This document shows, in pieces, positions 50,543 to 56,698 of a stretch of DNA of 64,000 nucleotides (the stretch's first letter is position 1; each line of letters opens with the position of its first letter). The translations under genes and the position numbers were made by a program. Under the pieces are notes generated by a model. That model made no database searches. It was not told where the DNA came from and worked only from the letters and a program-made list of their open reading frames with translations. The DNA comes from Cotesia glomerata (taxonomy: Eukaryota > Arthropoda > Insecta > Hymenoptera > Braconidae): contig NC_058162.1 in NCBI RefSeq assembly GCF_020080835.1, forward strand, positions 23,653,885-23,717,884, read 5' to 3'.

Positions 50543-51218
50543 TAGTGACAACCTCGCGGGGATAGTCAGGGAAGCTTCCTGTGACCTTCAAACGTCGAGA
50601 TCTGATGAAAACTCAATTTTTGCAAAACGGGGTGAAAACAATAACTTCCCGATTTTTGAAAATCTTTGATTTTCTTAGCGGGAAGTTAATAAATATTGAA
50701 GATCATGTCATTAATTTTGTAGAAATCGCAGTAATATTAATTATTCTTACCACTTATTTTACTTATTAATCACTTTCAGAGAACGTTAGTTTCCGGACTG
50801 AGGAATTTATTAAACAAATAAATAAAAAGGATACATTTCTTGGAAGAAATCGACGTGCGGCGGCTGCAAGATATCCAGAGCTGACAGTACCTGTTTACCA
50901 TTTTTTAAATAATTAATAATCGAGTTTTTAAAAAAAATTATTTATATTTTCAGTTTTAATGTTGATTTTTGTTTTTTTTTCTCAACTTTTAAGCAAGAAA
51001 AAAAAATAATGTAATTCGAAGCTAAAAATTGTTAAACTTCCACTTCGTGGCACATAATGTCTCATATATAACAAATATATGTACTTACATTATCGTGTTC
51101 GAAGAAGCATAACATCTTGAGTTCCCGGAACACGCGTTTGCTGCTCACAAGACTTTGAAAGACATTTGGTAACTTTTTTAAAGCAACTCTTCTTCCATCA
51201 CGTGGATCAGTCACAGCC
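18683..51218 (-). CDS. nmo: Nemo/NLK serine/threonine kinase, 3' eight exons (5' end missing)
   Basis: Joining 51089-51218, 50835-50890, 41179-41285, 30351-30646, 28427-28615, 28151-28352, 25524-25617 and 18683-18737 on the complement gives 375 uninterrupted residues and a stop. Every junction is GT-AG and keeps phase. Numbering from the first visible residue: VALKK (ATP lysine K14), HRDIKPGN (109-116), DFG (129-131), activation-loop TQE (145-147, the Nemo/NLK signature in place of the MAPK TxY), APE (155-157), and a C-terminus ending SPHQWE. Known family role: a proline-directed MAPK-like kinase that phosphorylates TCF/LEF and other factors, modulating Wnt and planar polarity signalling in nucleus and cytoplasm. 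The visible part begins just after the glycine-rich loop, so the start codon, loop and low-complexity N-terminus are absent and probably lie beyond the right edge. No frameshift or lost catalytic residue is seen; the gene looks functional. Introns of 9.5, 10.5 and 6.8 kb are full of transposons. Confidence 0.95.
19892..20278. mobile_element. tRNA-containing insertion bounded by a 57-bp direct repeat
   Basis: The segment starting CATTTTTACAAATATAAATA and ending GGAGTTACGGTAAT occurs at 19903-19960 and again at 20222-20278. The motif GTGAAGCGTTCCACATT also occurs twice (19891, 19967). A tRNA-like sequence lies between them. It looks like a tandem-duplicated SINE or a short composite element. 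Confidence 0.6.
20082..20153 (-). tRNA. tRNA-like sequence, possibly a pseudogene or SINE head
   Basis: 72 nt on the complement: D-arm TAGCTCAAATGGTAGAGTA, anticodon arm GCCGA-CATGTCT-TCGGA, and T-arm CTGGG-TTCGAAT-CCCAG. The A and B boxes are intact. The acceptor stem pairs at five of seven positions. With the seven-base loop the anticodon would be TGT (Thr), but position 33 is A where tRNAs have U. It lies inside a repeated insertion, so a functional gene is doubtful. Confidence 0.4.
20911..20963 (+). pseudogene. 3' half of a tRNA-like sequence
   Basis: The B-box GGTTCGATCC at 20941-20950 lies in a T-arm with four of five pairs, followed by TCAGCTTTGGCA and a T-tract. No D-arm or A-box precedes it. 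This is typical of a tRNA-derived SINE remnant. Confidence 0.4.
20964..22338. other. sequence between the inverted dimers, no gene recognised
   Basis: It is AT-rich, with a more balanced part at 21770-22330. Two plus-strand ORFs of 98 and 66 codons (21766, 22132) occur there. They show no motif, no signal of a family and no splice context that I can defend. Confidence 0.4.
22339..22927. repeat. three tandem units of about 175-200 bp
   Basis: Each unit starts near TCAAACAAAGTTAA (22342, 22544, 22719), passes TTTTTTATCGTTTTCTATAT and ends TTCTAGAACAATATTCTAACC then AAACGAGTAT. Divergence of roughly 10-15% between units (by eye) indicates an old tandem duplication. Confidence 0.75.
23119..24760 (-). 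mobile_element. AGGTAAAAGCCCC MITE dimer, inverted (right arm)
   Basis: A full unit (23119-24151) joins a truncated unit (24152-24760) in reverse order and orientation to 19015-20644, with the same internal junction. Flanking TA is present on both sides. The full unit contains the 100-N gap. Confidence 0.85.
23484..23583. other. assembly gap, exactly 100 N
   Basis: A fixed-length run of N indicates a scaffold gap of unknown size. It falls inside the full MITE unit of the right inverted arm, where repeats would make assembly fail. Confidence 0.99.
24761..25523 (-). other. nmo: nemo intron sequence, (AGT)n tract, no gene
   Basis: It contains a TAGTAGTAG-type microsatellite (25045-25085) and a GC-richer stretch (24930-25140). 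The 73-codon minus-strand ORF there is Tyr-rich because of the trinucleotide repeat and does not continue nemo. Confidence 0.5.
25524..25617 (-). CDS. nmo: nemo exon: C-tail with PLCINPQSAAFK
   Basis: This 94-nt exon encodes EEMYRFIAERLDTPRV, then the strongly conserved PLCINPQSAAFK, and ends with the first two bases of a serine codon. The acceptor is CAG at 25618-25620 and the donor GTAATT is at 25518-25523. No long ORF marks it; it was found by matching the Nemo C-terminus. It lies 6.8 kb from the last exon. Confidence 0.94.
25760..26893. repeat. tandem array of ATAAGCTCATCCCGATG foldbacks (three copies)
   Basis: Copies at 25760-25990, 26030-26257 and 26650-26893 are each a palindrome of two 90-100 bp arms around an AT core (ATATATAAATATATAAAATA). 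They share the same spacer (TTCTTAATTATATTAAATTG). The second and third are separated by a LINE fragment. The array lies in the nemo intron between 25617 and 28151. Confidence 0.8.
26275..26628 (+). mobile_element. truncated non-LTR retrotransposon, 3' tail only
   Basis: It ends in (AAAT)n at 26602-26628 and is flanked by ATATTAA on both sides (26268-26274 and 26629-26635), a clear target-site duplication. No coding part remains. It interrupts the foldback array spacer, so it postdates the tandem duplication. Confidence 0.7.
26979..27563 (-). mobile_element. small Helitron-like element with 3' hairpin and CTAG
   Basis: On the minus strand it starts TCTATATTATTAATAATA after host A. It ends with a perfect hairpin CAGTCAC-ATA-GTGACTG followed by CAAAATTG and CTAG, then host T. 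Such a hairpin about 8-12 nt before CTRR is the hallmark of Helitron 3' ends. At 585 bp it is non-autonomous. It carries a foldback copy (27090-27318). Confidence 0.85.
27564..28150 (-). other. nmo: AT-rich nemo intron sequence, nothing recognised
   Basis: Long A and T runs with no repeat partner found. Confidence 0.5.
28151..28352 (-). CDS. nmo: nemo exon: end of kinase fold and Cys-rich C-tail
   Basis: The exon begins DKRITVVNALAHPYLEDGRL and continues through the cysteine-rich stretch RYHSCMCTCC typical of Nemo/NLK. It ends SVQQVK plus one base of a glutamate codon. The acceptor is TAG at 28353-28355 and the donor is GTTTGTTT. The intron to the preceding exon is only 74 bp (28353-28426), in sharp contrast to the other introns. 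Confidence 0.96.
28427..28615 (-). CDS. nmo: nemo exon: MAPK-insert region and alphaH
   Basis: Exactly 63 codons in phase 0 at both ends, from LDMITELLGTP to LCQMLVFDP. This is the kinase C-lobe region of Nemo, with the conserved THEAVHLLCQML helix. The acceptor is TAG at 28616-28618 and the donor GTAAGT is at 28421-28426. Reading through the donor has no conserved continuation, which confirms the splice. Confidence 0.96.
28868..29613. mobile_element. 746-bp foldback flanked by TTAA
   Basis: The ends are GGGGGTATTCTGGTCTAGA and TCTAGACCAGAATACTCCC. The arms match for over 300 bp (for example TCTAGAGTAATGTCGCTATG against CATAGCGACATTACTCTAGA) with a short A/T-rich centre near 29215. TTAA lies immediately outside both ends (28864-28867, 29614-29617), the piggyBac-type target. 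A C10 run sits at about 29420. It lies in the nemo intron between 28615 and 30351. Confidence 0.85.
29618..30350 (-). other. nmo: AT-rich nemo intron, one partial repeat
   Basis: 30220-30315 matches one arm of the foldback at 39974-40370 (GTGCAATTTTTTGAAAATAT and AATATCGGCTAATTTTAGTA). The rest is unassigned. Confidence 0.5.
30351..30646 (-). CDS. nmo: nemo exon: catalytic loop, DFG and activation loop
   Basis: The longest visible exon (296 nt, 98 full codons). It carries the catalytic loop LHRDIKPGNLL, the magnesium-binding CDFG, the activation segment KYMTQEVVTQYYRAPEILMG and the segment DVWSVGCIFGELL. TQE replaces the TEY/TPY/TGY of classical MAPKs, which places it in the NLK subfamily. 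The acceptor is CAG at 30647-30649 and the donor is GTACGTAA just below 30351. The family usually has GRR where this copy reads CRQ (residues 183-185). Confidence 0.97.
30738..32673 (+). mobile_element. GAGCTC-hairpin/(CA)n repeat, two copies in tandem
   Basis: Copies at 30738-31654 and 31655-32673 begin GGAAAACGGTTGACCCT and end TTAGCGGGAAGTTA. AACTTCCCGC near the left end is the inverse of GCGGGAAGTT at the right end. Each has several copies of the perfect palindrome TTTGAGCTCTTCGAGCTCAAA, internal repeats of AATCAACCGATTTTGA, a (CA)n run (31428-31496; 32480-32520) and the conserved block AAACGTCGAGATCTGATGAA. Further copies are at 49548-50688 and 56060-56852. No transposase is seen. Confidence 0.75.
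31426..31497. repeat. (CA)n microsatellite inside the repeat
   Basis: An uninterrupted CA run of about 66 bp, the longest of the four homologous runs. It produces the poly-VC tail of a false minus-strand ORF. Confidence 0.95.
32674..34899 (-). other. nmo: nemo intron, largely unique sequence
   Basis: 32674-33180 holds remnants of the CAAGAA/TTCTTG MITE family (ending TTTTTTTTCAGTGT at about 33129). 33230-34000 is more balanced in composition, has no repeat partner and contains a small palindrome (AGTCGCGACATCGCGACG). No splice-supported exon was found. ORFs at 34099-34609 overlap on both strands and have no recognisable motif. Confidence 0.4.
34800..35170. repeat. direct repeat shared with 39340-39790
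   Basis: Shared blocks include GAAATTTTATCCAAAAACATGAAA-like sequence, TTTTTTATCATAAATGCG and ATGGCC...GTTGACCCC, in the same order. The second copy lacks the (TA)n run. Confidence 0.65.
34901..34974. repeat. (TA)n microsatellite
   Basis: Over 70 bp of pure TA. It generates an artefactual poly-YI ORF on the minus strand. The flanking sequence is homologous to 39560-39790. Confidence 0.95.
35171..36185 (-). other. nmo: nemo intron, AT-rich with one balanced block
   Basis: 35580-35830 is markedly less AT-rich (for example GGCTGTCGACCCTCGTGTCC) and has no repeat partner. A regulatory or non-coding function is possible but not shown. 35290-35500 carries TTCTTGACTC-type MITE motifs. Confidence 0.4.
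36186..37586. repeat. tandem duplication of a 701-bp unit
   Basis: Unit 1 (36186-36886) and unit 2 (36887-37586) both start CACAGAAAGAAAAATTTCTTG and run in parallel, differing by scattered substitutions and a few short indels, for example TTGTGTTGTCC against TTGTGTTGGCC. Inside are many TTCTTG/CAAGAA motifs of a MITE. High similarity indicates recent duplication. Confidence 0.9.
37587..38538 (-). other. nmo: nemo intron, unique GC-balanced block
   Basis: 37770-38400 is the most balanced intronic stretch, including GCACCAAACCGACACGCGG and a short ACTGACTGACTG run. No ORF or repeat partner was found. It could be an intronic enhancer or alternative first exon. There is no direct evidence for either. 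Confidence 0.35.
38539..38941. mobile_element. MITE with ACTGATAGAA...ATTTATTAA ends, copy 1
   Basis: The ends ACTGATAGAAAAATTTATTA and AAAAAATCCTTCTATCAGT are inverted. The body consists of AT repeats related to TTAACTGTTAATAAATATTT. Copies 2 and 3 are at 41578-43085 and 57264-57949. Confidence 0.7.
38942..39973. repeat. direct repeats of about 640 bp spacing in nemo intron
   Basis: 39150-39320 and 39795-39950 share GGTCCAAGGAAATTAGTTTG-like and GATTAAAGACGAAGAAATTC blocks. The sequence between them is shared with 34800-35170. Confidence 0.55.
39974..40370. mobile_element. foldback MITE with AAAATTAGCC(A/G)ACGTTTTT ends
   Basis: The left arm AAATTAGCCAACGTTTTT...TTGCACTTACAGTTTTT is reversed in the right arm ...AACTGTAAGTGCAATTTTTT...AAACGTCGGCTAACTT. 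The loop is near 40150. Partial arms occur at 2605-2690 and 30220-30315. Confidence 0.7.
40371..41178 (-). other. nmo: nemo intron next to the hinge exon, (CTGGT)n tract
   Basis: It contains a short (TCTGG)n microsatellite at 40731-40765 and a balanced, GC-rich stretch (40570-40700 and 40800-41060). ORFs on both strands overlap here but none continues a nemo exon. Confidence 0.45.
41179..41285 (-). CDS. nmo: nemo exon: hinge and alphaD/alphaE
   Basis: This 107-nt exon encodes YVITELLQSDLHKIIVS followed by a helix ending FLYQILR, with split codons at both ends (I at the start, G at the end). It contains the hinge segment TELLQSDLH typical of NLK. The acceptor is CAG at 41286-41288 and the donor is GTAAG at 41174-41178. 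It lies between two introns of about 9.5 and 10.5 kb. A 125-aa plus-strand ORF over this exon is a shadow. Confidence 0.94.
41578..43085. mobile_element. CACTGATA...TATCAGTG MITE, copy 2, hosting a TTAA foldback
   Basis: The ends CACTGATAAAAAGATTTATT and AAATCCTTCTATCAGTG are inverted. The body is arrays of TTAATAAATATTT and GTTAATAAATATTTATTAAC. It is interrupted by the 725-bp foldback at 41883-42607. Confidence 0.75.
41883..42607. mobile_element. 725-bp foldback flanked by TTAA
   Basis: The ends GGGGTTATACGCAGTTGC and GCAACTGCGTATAACCCC are inverted, and the arms match over more than 300 bp (CCGCTCCTGTAGAAGAT..., GGCGCTTGGCGGTGATCTCC). TTAA flanks both ends (41879-41882, 42608-42611). It is similar in design and terminal bases (GGGGTAT/GGGGTTAT) to the element at 28868-29613. 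Confidence 0.85.
43247..43403. mobile_element. MITE with ACACAGTAAAAA ends, copy 1
   Basis: The ends ACACAGTAAAAAATTTTGCG and AAAAATTTTTACTGTGT are inverted. The interior repeats AACACTTA / TAAGTGTT-like motifs. It is inserted in host copy 1 of the duplicated segment. Confidence 0.7.
43606..45972. mobile_element. DNA transposon remnant with CACGGTGAGAAATTT ends
   Basis: The ends CACGGTGAGAAATTTCTG and AAAATTTCTCACCGTG are inverted. The interior includes TTACTATG/CATAGTAA motifs near both ends. About 1.06 kb of the middle is the tandem Helitron array (44078-45138). No transposase is recognisable in the remainder. Confidence 0.65.
44078..45138 (+). mobile_element. tandem array of short Helitrons with GCGCGC hairpins
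   Basis: Units 44078-44329, 44330-44467, 44615-44795, 44796-44934, 44935-45059 and a 5'-truncated 45060-45138 each end in a hairpin (GCGCGCTTGCGCGCGC or GCGCGTAGCGCGC) 8-14 nt before CTAG. Most complete units start TCC(C/T)A..., typically TCCCATAATAAAATTGAGAT. The CTAG of units 1, 3 and 4 is followed directly by the TCC of the next unit. This head-to-tail, duplication-free arrangement fits Helitron insertion at A|T. Confidence 0.85.
46048..46250. mobile_element. 203-bp near-perfect palindromic MITE (ACACAGTAAAAA), copy 2
   Basis: The whole element folds on itself. The ends ACACAGTAAAAAATTTTTCG and CGAAAAATTTTTTACTGTGT continue inward through GTGTTGAGTATTACACTCTA and its complement to a centre near 46149. 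Few mismatches are visible, so it is young. Confidence 0.85.
46440..47060 (-). repeat. TACTAGGAAAAT array, left inverted arm
   Basis: Degenerate repeats of ATTTTCCTAGTAG, TTACTAGTAAATTTT and ATCTACTAGATAAAATTTAA. On the complement it matches the arrays at 48490-49430 and 51833-53680. Confidence 0.75.
47061..48489. other. inner arms and unique centre of a large inverted repeat
   Basis: 47061-47185 (CCAAAGATCTTCATCAAACT...) is the inverse of 48370-48489 (...AAGTTTGATGAAAATCCTTG). The centre, about 47190-48365, is unique and relatively GC-balanced (47270-47460 and 47540-48170). ORFs of 60-93 codons on both strands there have no recognisable domain and no defended splice sites. Confidence 0.5.
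48490..49430 (+). repeat. TACTAGGAAAAT array, right inverted arm
   Basis: It starts GAATATTTATTACGGAAATT. The higher-order unit contains ATTAAATTTTATCTAGTAGATTTTA then AAAATCTACTAGG, TTACTAGTGATATCTA and GGAAACTTTAGTAG, recurring irregularly about every 80-210 bp. It is the inverse of 46440-47060. Confidence 0.75.
49548..50688 (+). mobile_element. GAGCTC-hairpin/(CA)n repeat, copy 3
   Basis: It starts AGAAAAACGGTAGACCCTGA and ends TTAGCGGGAAGTTA. It has extra internal CGAACGAATCAACCGATTTT repeats, a (CA)n run passing into (CG)n at 50508-50540, and the conserved GTCGAGATCTGATGAAAACT block. It splits a relative of the duplicated host segment (49440-49540 and 50690-50735) and ends about 150 bp from a nemo exon. 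Confidence 0.75.
50835..50890 (-). CDS. nmo: nemo exon: LSALDILQPP segment
   Basis: A 56-nt micro-exon encodes VLSALDILQPPHVDFFQE plus two bases of an isoleucine codon. The acceptor is CAG at 50891-50893. The donor GTATCC follows the exon, a weaker donor than its neighbours. The sequence matches the N-lobe hinge region of Nemo. The preceding intron is only 198 bp. Confidence 0.93.
51089..51218 (-). CDS. nmo: nemo exon: kinase N-lobe, beta3 and alphaC
   Basis: It encodes 43 codons from AVTDPRDGRRVALKK to the sequence ending FFEHDN. It contains the ATP-binding lysine (VALKK) and the alphaC-helix glutamate region (VFRELKML). The acceptor is CAG at 51219-51221 and the donor is GTAAGTAC at 51081-51088. 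The first base completes a codon (TG|G, Trp in the family's GVVW). The upstream exon should therefore end in TG after the glycine loop, and I could not find it between 51.2 and 64 kb. Confidence 0.95.
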
Positions 51219-51799
51219 CTGAAAAATAAAAAATAACAAAAATTATTAGATAAAAGTCTTTTGCAGGTACTTTAACAACTTACAAAAAAAAATATCATTT
51301 TTTTAGATAGATAGATGACGGATAATATTATTTTAAACCCGTATGATTATAAACAATGAGCGATGAAATAACACGCGATCCTGCGGGTCACTCGTGATTT
51401 TCTTGAGGCATCTGTAGTCTCACATCACCTGGCACGCACACTTACCACCTGCTTATTTTAATAAGTGTATTAGTTATACTTGAATTTTAAAAAAAAGGTT
51501 TTGGTTATTATTAAGATCATTATAAAATTTTCTATTTAGTATTTTATATTATGTTGGCGGATCAGCGCTCTAATCTAATGGGACTTATTTTATTCGGTAA
51601 ACTATTTTTTATTTTTAACCCAAACCCCTCGTAATTCTGCCGACTGAATCCGACATATATAACGGAGAGTGCCAAGTCGTAAGCCTTTTCGCGGCGTGAT
51701 CAACGCTAACGAAGAAACGTTAACATTTCGGTGTACAAGTACTGGTCTAGTTACGTTTTATAACGTTTATTTTAATGATTAAACTAAAAGAATTATTTT
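51219..51799 (-). other. nmo: nemo intron upstream of the first visible exon
   Basis: Mostly unique, with a balanced part at 51350-51450 and 51600-51740. The missing glycine-loop exon was looked for here (reverse complement of GYGAFGVV) and not found. Confidence 0.45.
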
Positions 51800-51832
51800 T
51801 CGTTTTTTAAATTTTTGGGAAGAATTTTTTGA

Positions 51833-53680
51833 ACATTTATTACGGAAATTTAAGAGAAAAATTTATTAGGAAAAATCATTAGGGAATTTTATTTGGAAAA
51901 TTATTAAATTTTATCAACTAAATTTTATCTTCTTAGAAAAATCTACTAGGGAAAATTTACTAGTAATATCTAATAAGAAAATCCATTAGGAAACTAGCAA
52001 ATAAATTATAAGAAAAATTTACAAGTAACGATTAATAATAAAATAATCTAGGCAAAACTACTAGGAAAATTATTAAGAAAAACTACTAGGACAAATCATT
52101 AGGTAAATTTATTTGAAAAAGCATCAAACTTTATGTAGTAATTTTACATTCTTAGAAAAGCTACTAGGGAAAATTTACTAGTAATATCTAATCGGAAAAT
52201 CTACTAGGAAACTTTAGGAAGAATAATCCTAAGGAAAATTTATCAGAAAAATTTATTAGTAACGATTAATAGGAAAATATTATAGGAAAAACTACTAGGA
52301 AAATAATTAGGGAAATTATTAAATTTTATCTAGTAAATTTTCCCTTCTTAGAAAAATCTACTAGGGAAAATTTACTAGTAATATCTAATAGGAAAATCTA
52401 CTAGGAAACTTTAATAGAAAAATCATAGGGAAAGTTTATCAGAAAAATTTACTAGTGACGATTATTAGGGAATTTTTATAAGAACTACTAGAAAAATTAT
52501 TAGTGAGATTAATAAGGAACATTTCATAGGAAAATTCACTAATAAATTTTATTCAATAGCTTAATAGGAAAATTGATTAGGAAAATTTACTAGTAATATC
52601 TAATAGAAAAATGATCAGTGAAATCAATTAGGAACGTTAATTAGTGACATCTATTAGGAAAATTCTAGAGAAAATTCATTAAAAAAATAAATTAGTAACA
52701 TCGAACAGGGAAATTTACTAGGAACATATTAGTTTAATTAATTAGAAACATTTAGCAATATCATCTACTAGGAAAATTCAGTTGGAAAATCAATAAAAGA
52801 AATTCACTAGGAAAATTCACTATTAATATGTAAGAAGAAAATCATTAGGGAAATTAAGTAGGAGAATTAATAAGAATAAGAAATAGGAACACAATAAATA
52901 GAAAACTTCAGGAAAATTTATTAGTAACATCTACGAGGAAAATTCTAGAAAAAATTAAAAAAAAAATAAATTAGTAATATTAAACAGGGAAATTTACTAG
53001 GAAAATTCACTATTAATATATAATAAGAAAATCGTTAGTAAAATTAAGTAGGAGAGTCAATAAGAATACTAAGTAGGAACATAGTAAATGAAAAATTTCA
53101 GGAAAATTTATTACGAACATCTACGAGGAAAATTCTTTAGAAAAATAAATTAGTAACATTAAACAGGAAAATCTACTAGGAACACATTAATTAAATTAAT
53201 TATAAACATTTAGTAGTATCATCTACTAGGAAAATTCAATTGGAAAATCAATAGAAGAAGTTCACTAGGAAAATTTATTGGTAATATTAAATAGGGAAAT
53301 TTACTATTAATGTGTAATAAGAAAATTATTTGGAAAGTTAACGAGAATAATAGATAAGAAAATAGTAAATTAAAACCTTCAGGAAAATTCATTAAGAAAA
53401 TTAATCAGCAACATCAAATAGGAAAATCTACTAGGAACACATTAGTTAAATTAATTAGAAACATTTAGCAATAACATCTTCTTGGAAAATTTCGTGGGAA
53501 AAACAATAGGAAAATTCATTAGTTACATCTACTAGGAAAATTATTAGAGTAATTTAGCAGAAAATTCTACTTGAATAATCAATAGGAAAATTTTCTAGTG
53601 AAATCATTAGGAAAATCTAGGAAATTTTCGTGGAAAATTTACTAGGAAAATTGTTTAGAAAAATTTTAAAAAAAGATTAT
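51833..53680 (+). repeat. TACTAGGAAAAT array, long third copy
   Basis: It opens with GAACATTTATTACGGAAATTTAAG, as the array at 48.5 kb does, then runs for 1.85 kb. The early part has a period of roughly 205-215 bp (ATTAAATTTTATC... at about 51903, 52120, 52320). The later part decays into shorter AAATTTACTAGGAA-type repeats. Confidence 0.75.
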
Positions 53681-54596
53681 TTTTTTGAATCAAGTTAATT
53701 TTCCAAATGCTATAACCACACAAAGACTTGATTGAAAATAAAAAAAAAAAAAAAATAACCAACAAGATCAATTTACTAGGTTAAATAGAATATATTTATA
53801 AATAAATGAAACTAATCCGACACTTGTACAAACCGATACATTAGAAGTATTTTAAAAAATATTATAAATTATTACTATACGACATGAAAGACTAATAAAG
53901 GGCCATATGTGTGTCCAAATATCTAAGTAAGTTGTGCGCATGAGTGTGTATAGATGAAAAGCCGTAGCATGATGACACAAAGGATGCGGCATTTGGTTTT
54001 AAAGAGCACACGTATGGTACTGAGGAAGATAAAGAGAGAATATAAAAGAGAAAGAAGATAGTGGGGCGTGCGAGATCGGTTATCCAGATCCCAGGGCTGC
54101 GCTATCCGGTTTGGCAAGTGCCTCTCTCGTATCGGTGAGAGCCAACTTAACCCGTGTTGGTGAATCATCCAGATACATTTTACACTGAACACCGTCAAGA
54201 CTCTGCTCCTCTACTTCGAGATCTTTAGTGTCCAGGAGAACCTCCTCAGTAGAGCCCTGGGACCAGACCGCCATCCGGTTCGTTGAACAGGATAGATATC
54301 TAAAAGAGTGTATGCTTAGACTTTTCTACTTTTCTACAACTTTTGCATTTTCTGTTTTCGTTTTATTTAAAGAACTAAATTTATAAATAATTGCTCTATC
54401 AGTATTCCTTGTGACAACAGGGAATAGAAACTATTTACCCTCAAAAAGATGATTTTTGAAAAAAATGTAAGAGATATTTTTTATAGAAAATTTTTGTTCA
54501 ATATTTAACTCAAGATTTCAATTTTAAACTTCTATAAACATTTTTTTTTCATTTCGGAAAAAAACTTGATTTTTTATTAAAATTTGAGCTAATATA
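53681..54596. other. region around the orphan exon-like ORF
   Basis: Apart from the ORF at 54080-54274, it is AT-rich with no repeat partner found. Confidence 0.4.
54080..54274 (-). CDS. exon-like ORF, unrecognised
   Basis: A 64-codon minus-strand ORF from MAVWSQGSTEEVLLDTKDLE to DSAALGSG and a stop. Its composition is acidic, polar and balanced, unlike the low-complexity ORFs elsewhere. Reading upstream in frame it opens at a plausible acceptor (a T-rich tract then TTTTAG just above 54290), so it could be a terminal exon encoding about 73 residues. It could also be a first exon starting at 54274, or a fragment of an inserted gene. I do not recognise a family or domain. It is not the missing Nemo glycine-loop exon, because it has no GxGxxG motif. 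It lies 2.9 kb upstream of the first visible nemo exon. Confidence 0.3.
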   Translation of the reverse strand: MAVWSQGSTEEVLLDTKDLEVEEQSLDGVQCKMYLDDSPTRVKLALTDTREALAKPDSAALGSG

Positions 54597-55190
54597 AGGT
54601 AAAAGTACCAATTATTGACCGGGGTCATAATAATGATACCCTAAATTATTTTTAAATATATTTAATTATCTGTCATAAGATAACTATCATATAAATTTTT
54701 ATTAAATTCTAATTAATTAAAAAATTGAAAAAAATTACTCAGTTCAAAATATTAAATATTAATTATTAAAAAAAAATAAAAGCACCAGTTCATCAAACCA
54801 GCTTACGAGCGTCTATTTTCTTAACAACTTTGGTTAGAAAAGGATTTTTTTTAACTGCCGAGTTTGAATTAATTTTTTCATGTAATTATATGGTCTATTT
54901 TTTTTTTAATTAACAATATATGAAAAATTTATAAAATTGAATAATCGAAATTAATTGTATGCTTTATAATATTCAAATAATAGGTGTCAATAACTAGTTG
55001 ATAATTTTAAGTTGAATCTCATATTGACAGCCATTCGACAGCGCTATCACGCCTTTTTTTTTACTTTAACCTCCAAATCTTACTGTAAGAGCTTGAACTC
55101 TTCTGATTCAATAAATTATTTTTAAATTAATTTTTATATTTTTAATAGTAATTAATCATTTATGGAAATTATTATTAATATACTTTAATA

Positions 55191-55854
55191 AAAGTTTGGA
55201 AAATCCAAAAGTGCACGCCTCATAACGCTCATTCATTTTTTAAGAAAAAATAAATTGTGTAACTGATAAAAAAAAAGAAAATTATAATTAAGTAATTTCT
55301 TACAGAGTATTTTTTTTTTTAAATATCAGCGCCTTTTTTTCTTGTTATATGCGCACGCAGTCTAAAAAAATCTAGCTTTATCAAGTGGCGCCATAGTTTT
55401 CACGTGACAAATAAGAAAAATTCGTTTGTCTTTGTACGGTTAGATCGTATTAAATTTTAATAAAAATTCAATTTAAAAAAAAAATACGTAAACTAGGCTA
55501 CTGATATGAAATACGGACCCAGTTCATAGCATTCGTAAACTAATAAAAAAGGTCCGGTCTTGAAATATCAATTTGTTCGGGAGTAATCATTGGTACATCC
55601 AAAATGGGGTGACATCCGGACGTCCACGTAAAATTTTTTTCAAAACGTTTTTTTTTTTCAAAGTAGCTACATGAAATGATTTTATAAAGTAAAAGATGGT
55701 TTAATTTAAGTGTTTTCTCCGTGTACACCTACTTATATTATTGTATAAGTGTAATATGGTTGTGATAGAGACATTTAAAGATCACAAAATTGCTTGACCT
55801 TGACGAGTCGAGTATAAAGCACAACCTTACGCGCTTCGCGCTATGAGGCGTGCA
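55191..55854 (-). mobile_element. 0.66-kb element with GCACGCCTCATARCGC ends, copy 1
   Basis: The inverted ends are GTGCACGCCTCATAACGC and GCGCTATGAGGCGTGCA, with GCGCTTCGCGC next to the latter. It carries a 62-codon minus-strand ORF (55540-55728) that is also open in copy 2 (63247-63914). The protein resembles no family I know. The element is inserted in the AGGTAAAAG MITE. Confidence 0.75.
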
Positions 55855-56059
55855 ATATTGATTACTTAATAATAAGTTTCGATAAATAAGAATAAGCAGA
55901 TGACTCGAGGCATGCGCAGTATAGGTGTCAATAATTGGGGCTAAGGTATGTCAATAATTAGATCAATCAGTTTTTTAACCTGTCAATAATTGGTGTATCC
56001 GGATAATCTATTTAATTATTTAAAATTAATTAGTAAATATCCGTGATTATCATTTAAAA

Positions 56060-56653
56060 AAATTAGGAAAACGGTTAACCCTAAAGGTCATCCCTGCAAC
56101 TTCCCGCTACCTCCATACCTAAGTGCTCAACAATTCACTTATTTTTTAAGCTCTTCGAGCTCAAAAGGCTAATGGAAGTTTTATAAAACACTATTTTTTG
56201 AATTTTCAAACCGCAATAACTTTTGAATGAATTAATCGATTTTCTTGCGGTTTACGGCATTCAACGCAGTTTTTTGAGTTCTTTGAAAAATTTTTAAGCG
56301 TAAACTGGTCAGACTAAAAATTTCATAGAAATTCTGAAAAAAACATTTTTTTCAATTTTTTTCGACAACGATATCTCACGAAAAAATCAACCGATTTTGA
56401 CCGGGCTGGTGGCAATCGACGTGGTTTTTTGAGGTTAAGAGCTGATTAGTTTTTAAAATTGATCGGTTCAGCCGTTTAAAAGATAATTCAAAAAAACTAA
56501 TTTTTGGAAATTTTATTTTTGAGATTTCTCAAAATTGATCGACTTAAATTTTGTAAATTAGTATCAGAATTATAGGGGCAAAGGAACTCTTCAGAACGCC
56601 GCTTATTTCGATCGAATCGGATGATCCGTTCAAAAATTATGAGAGATTTACAT

Positions 56654-56698
<45 letters not shown>

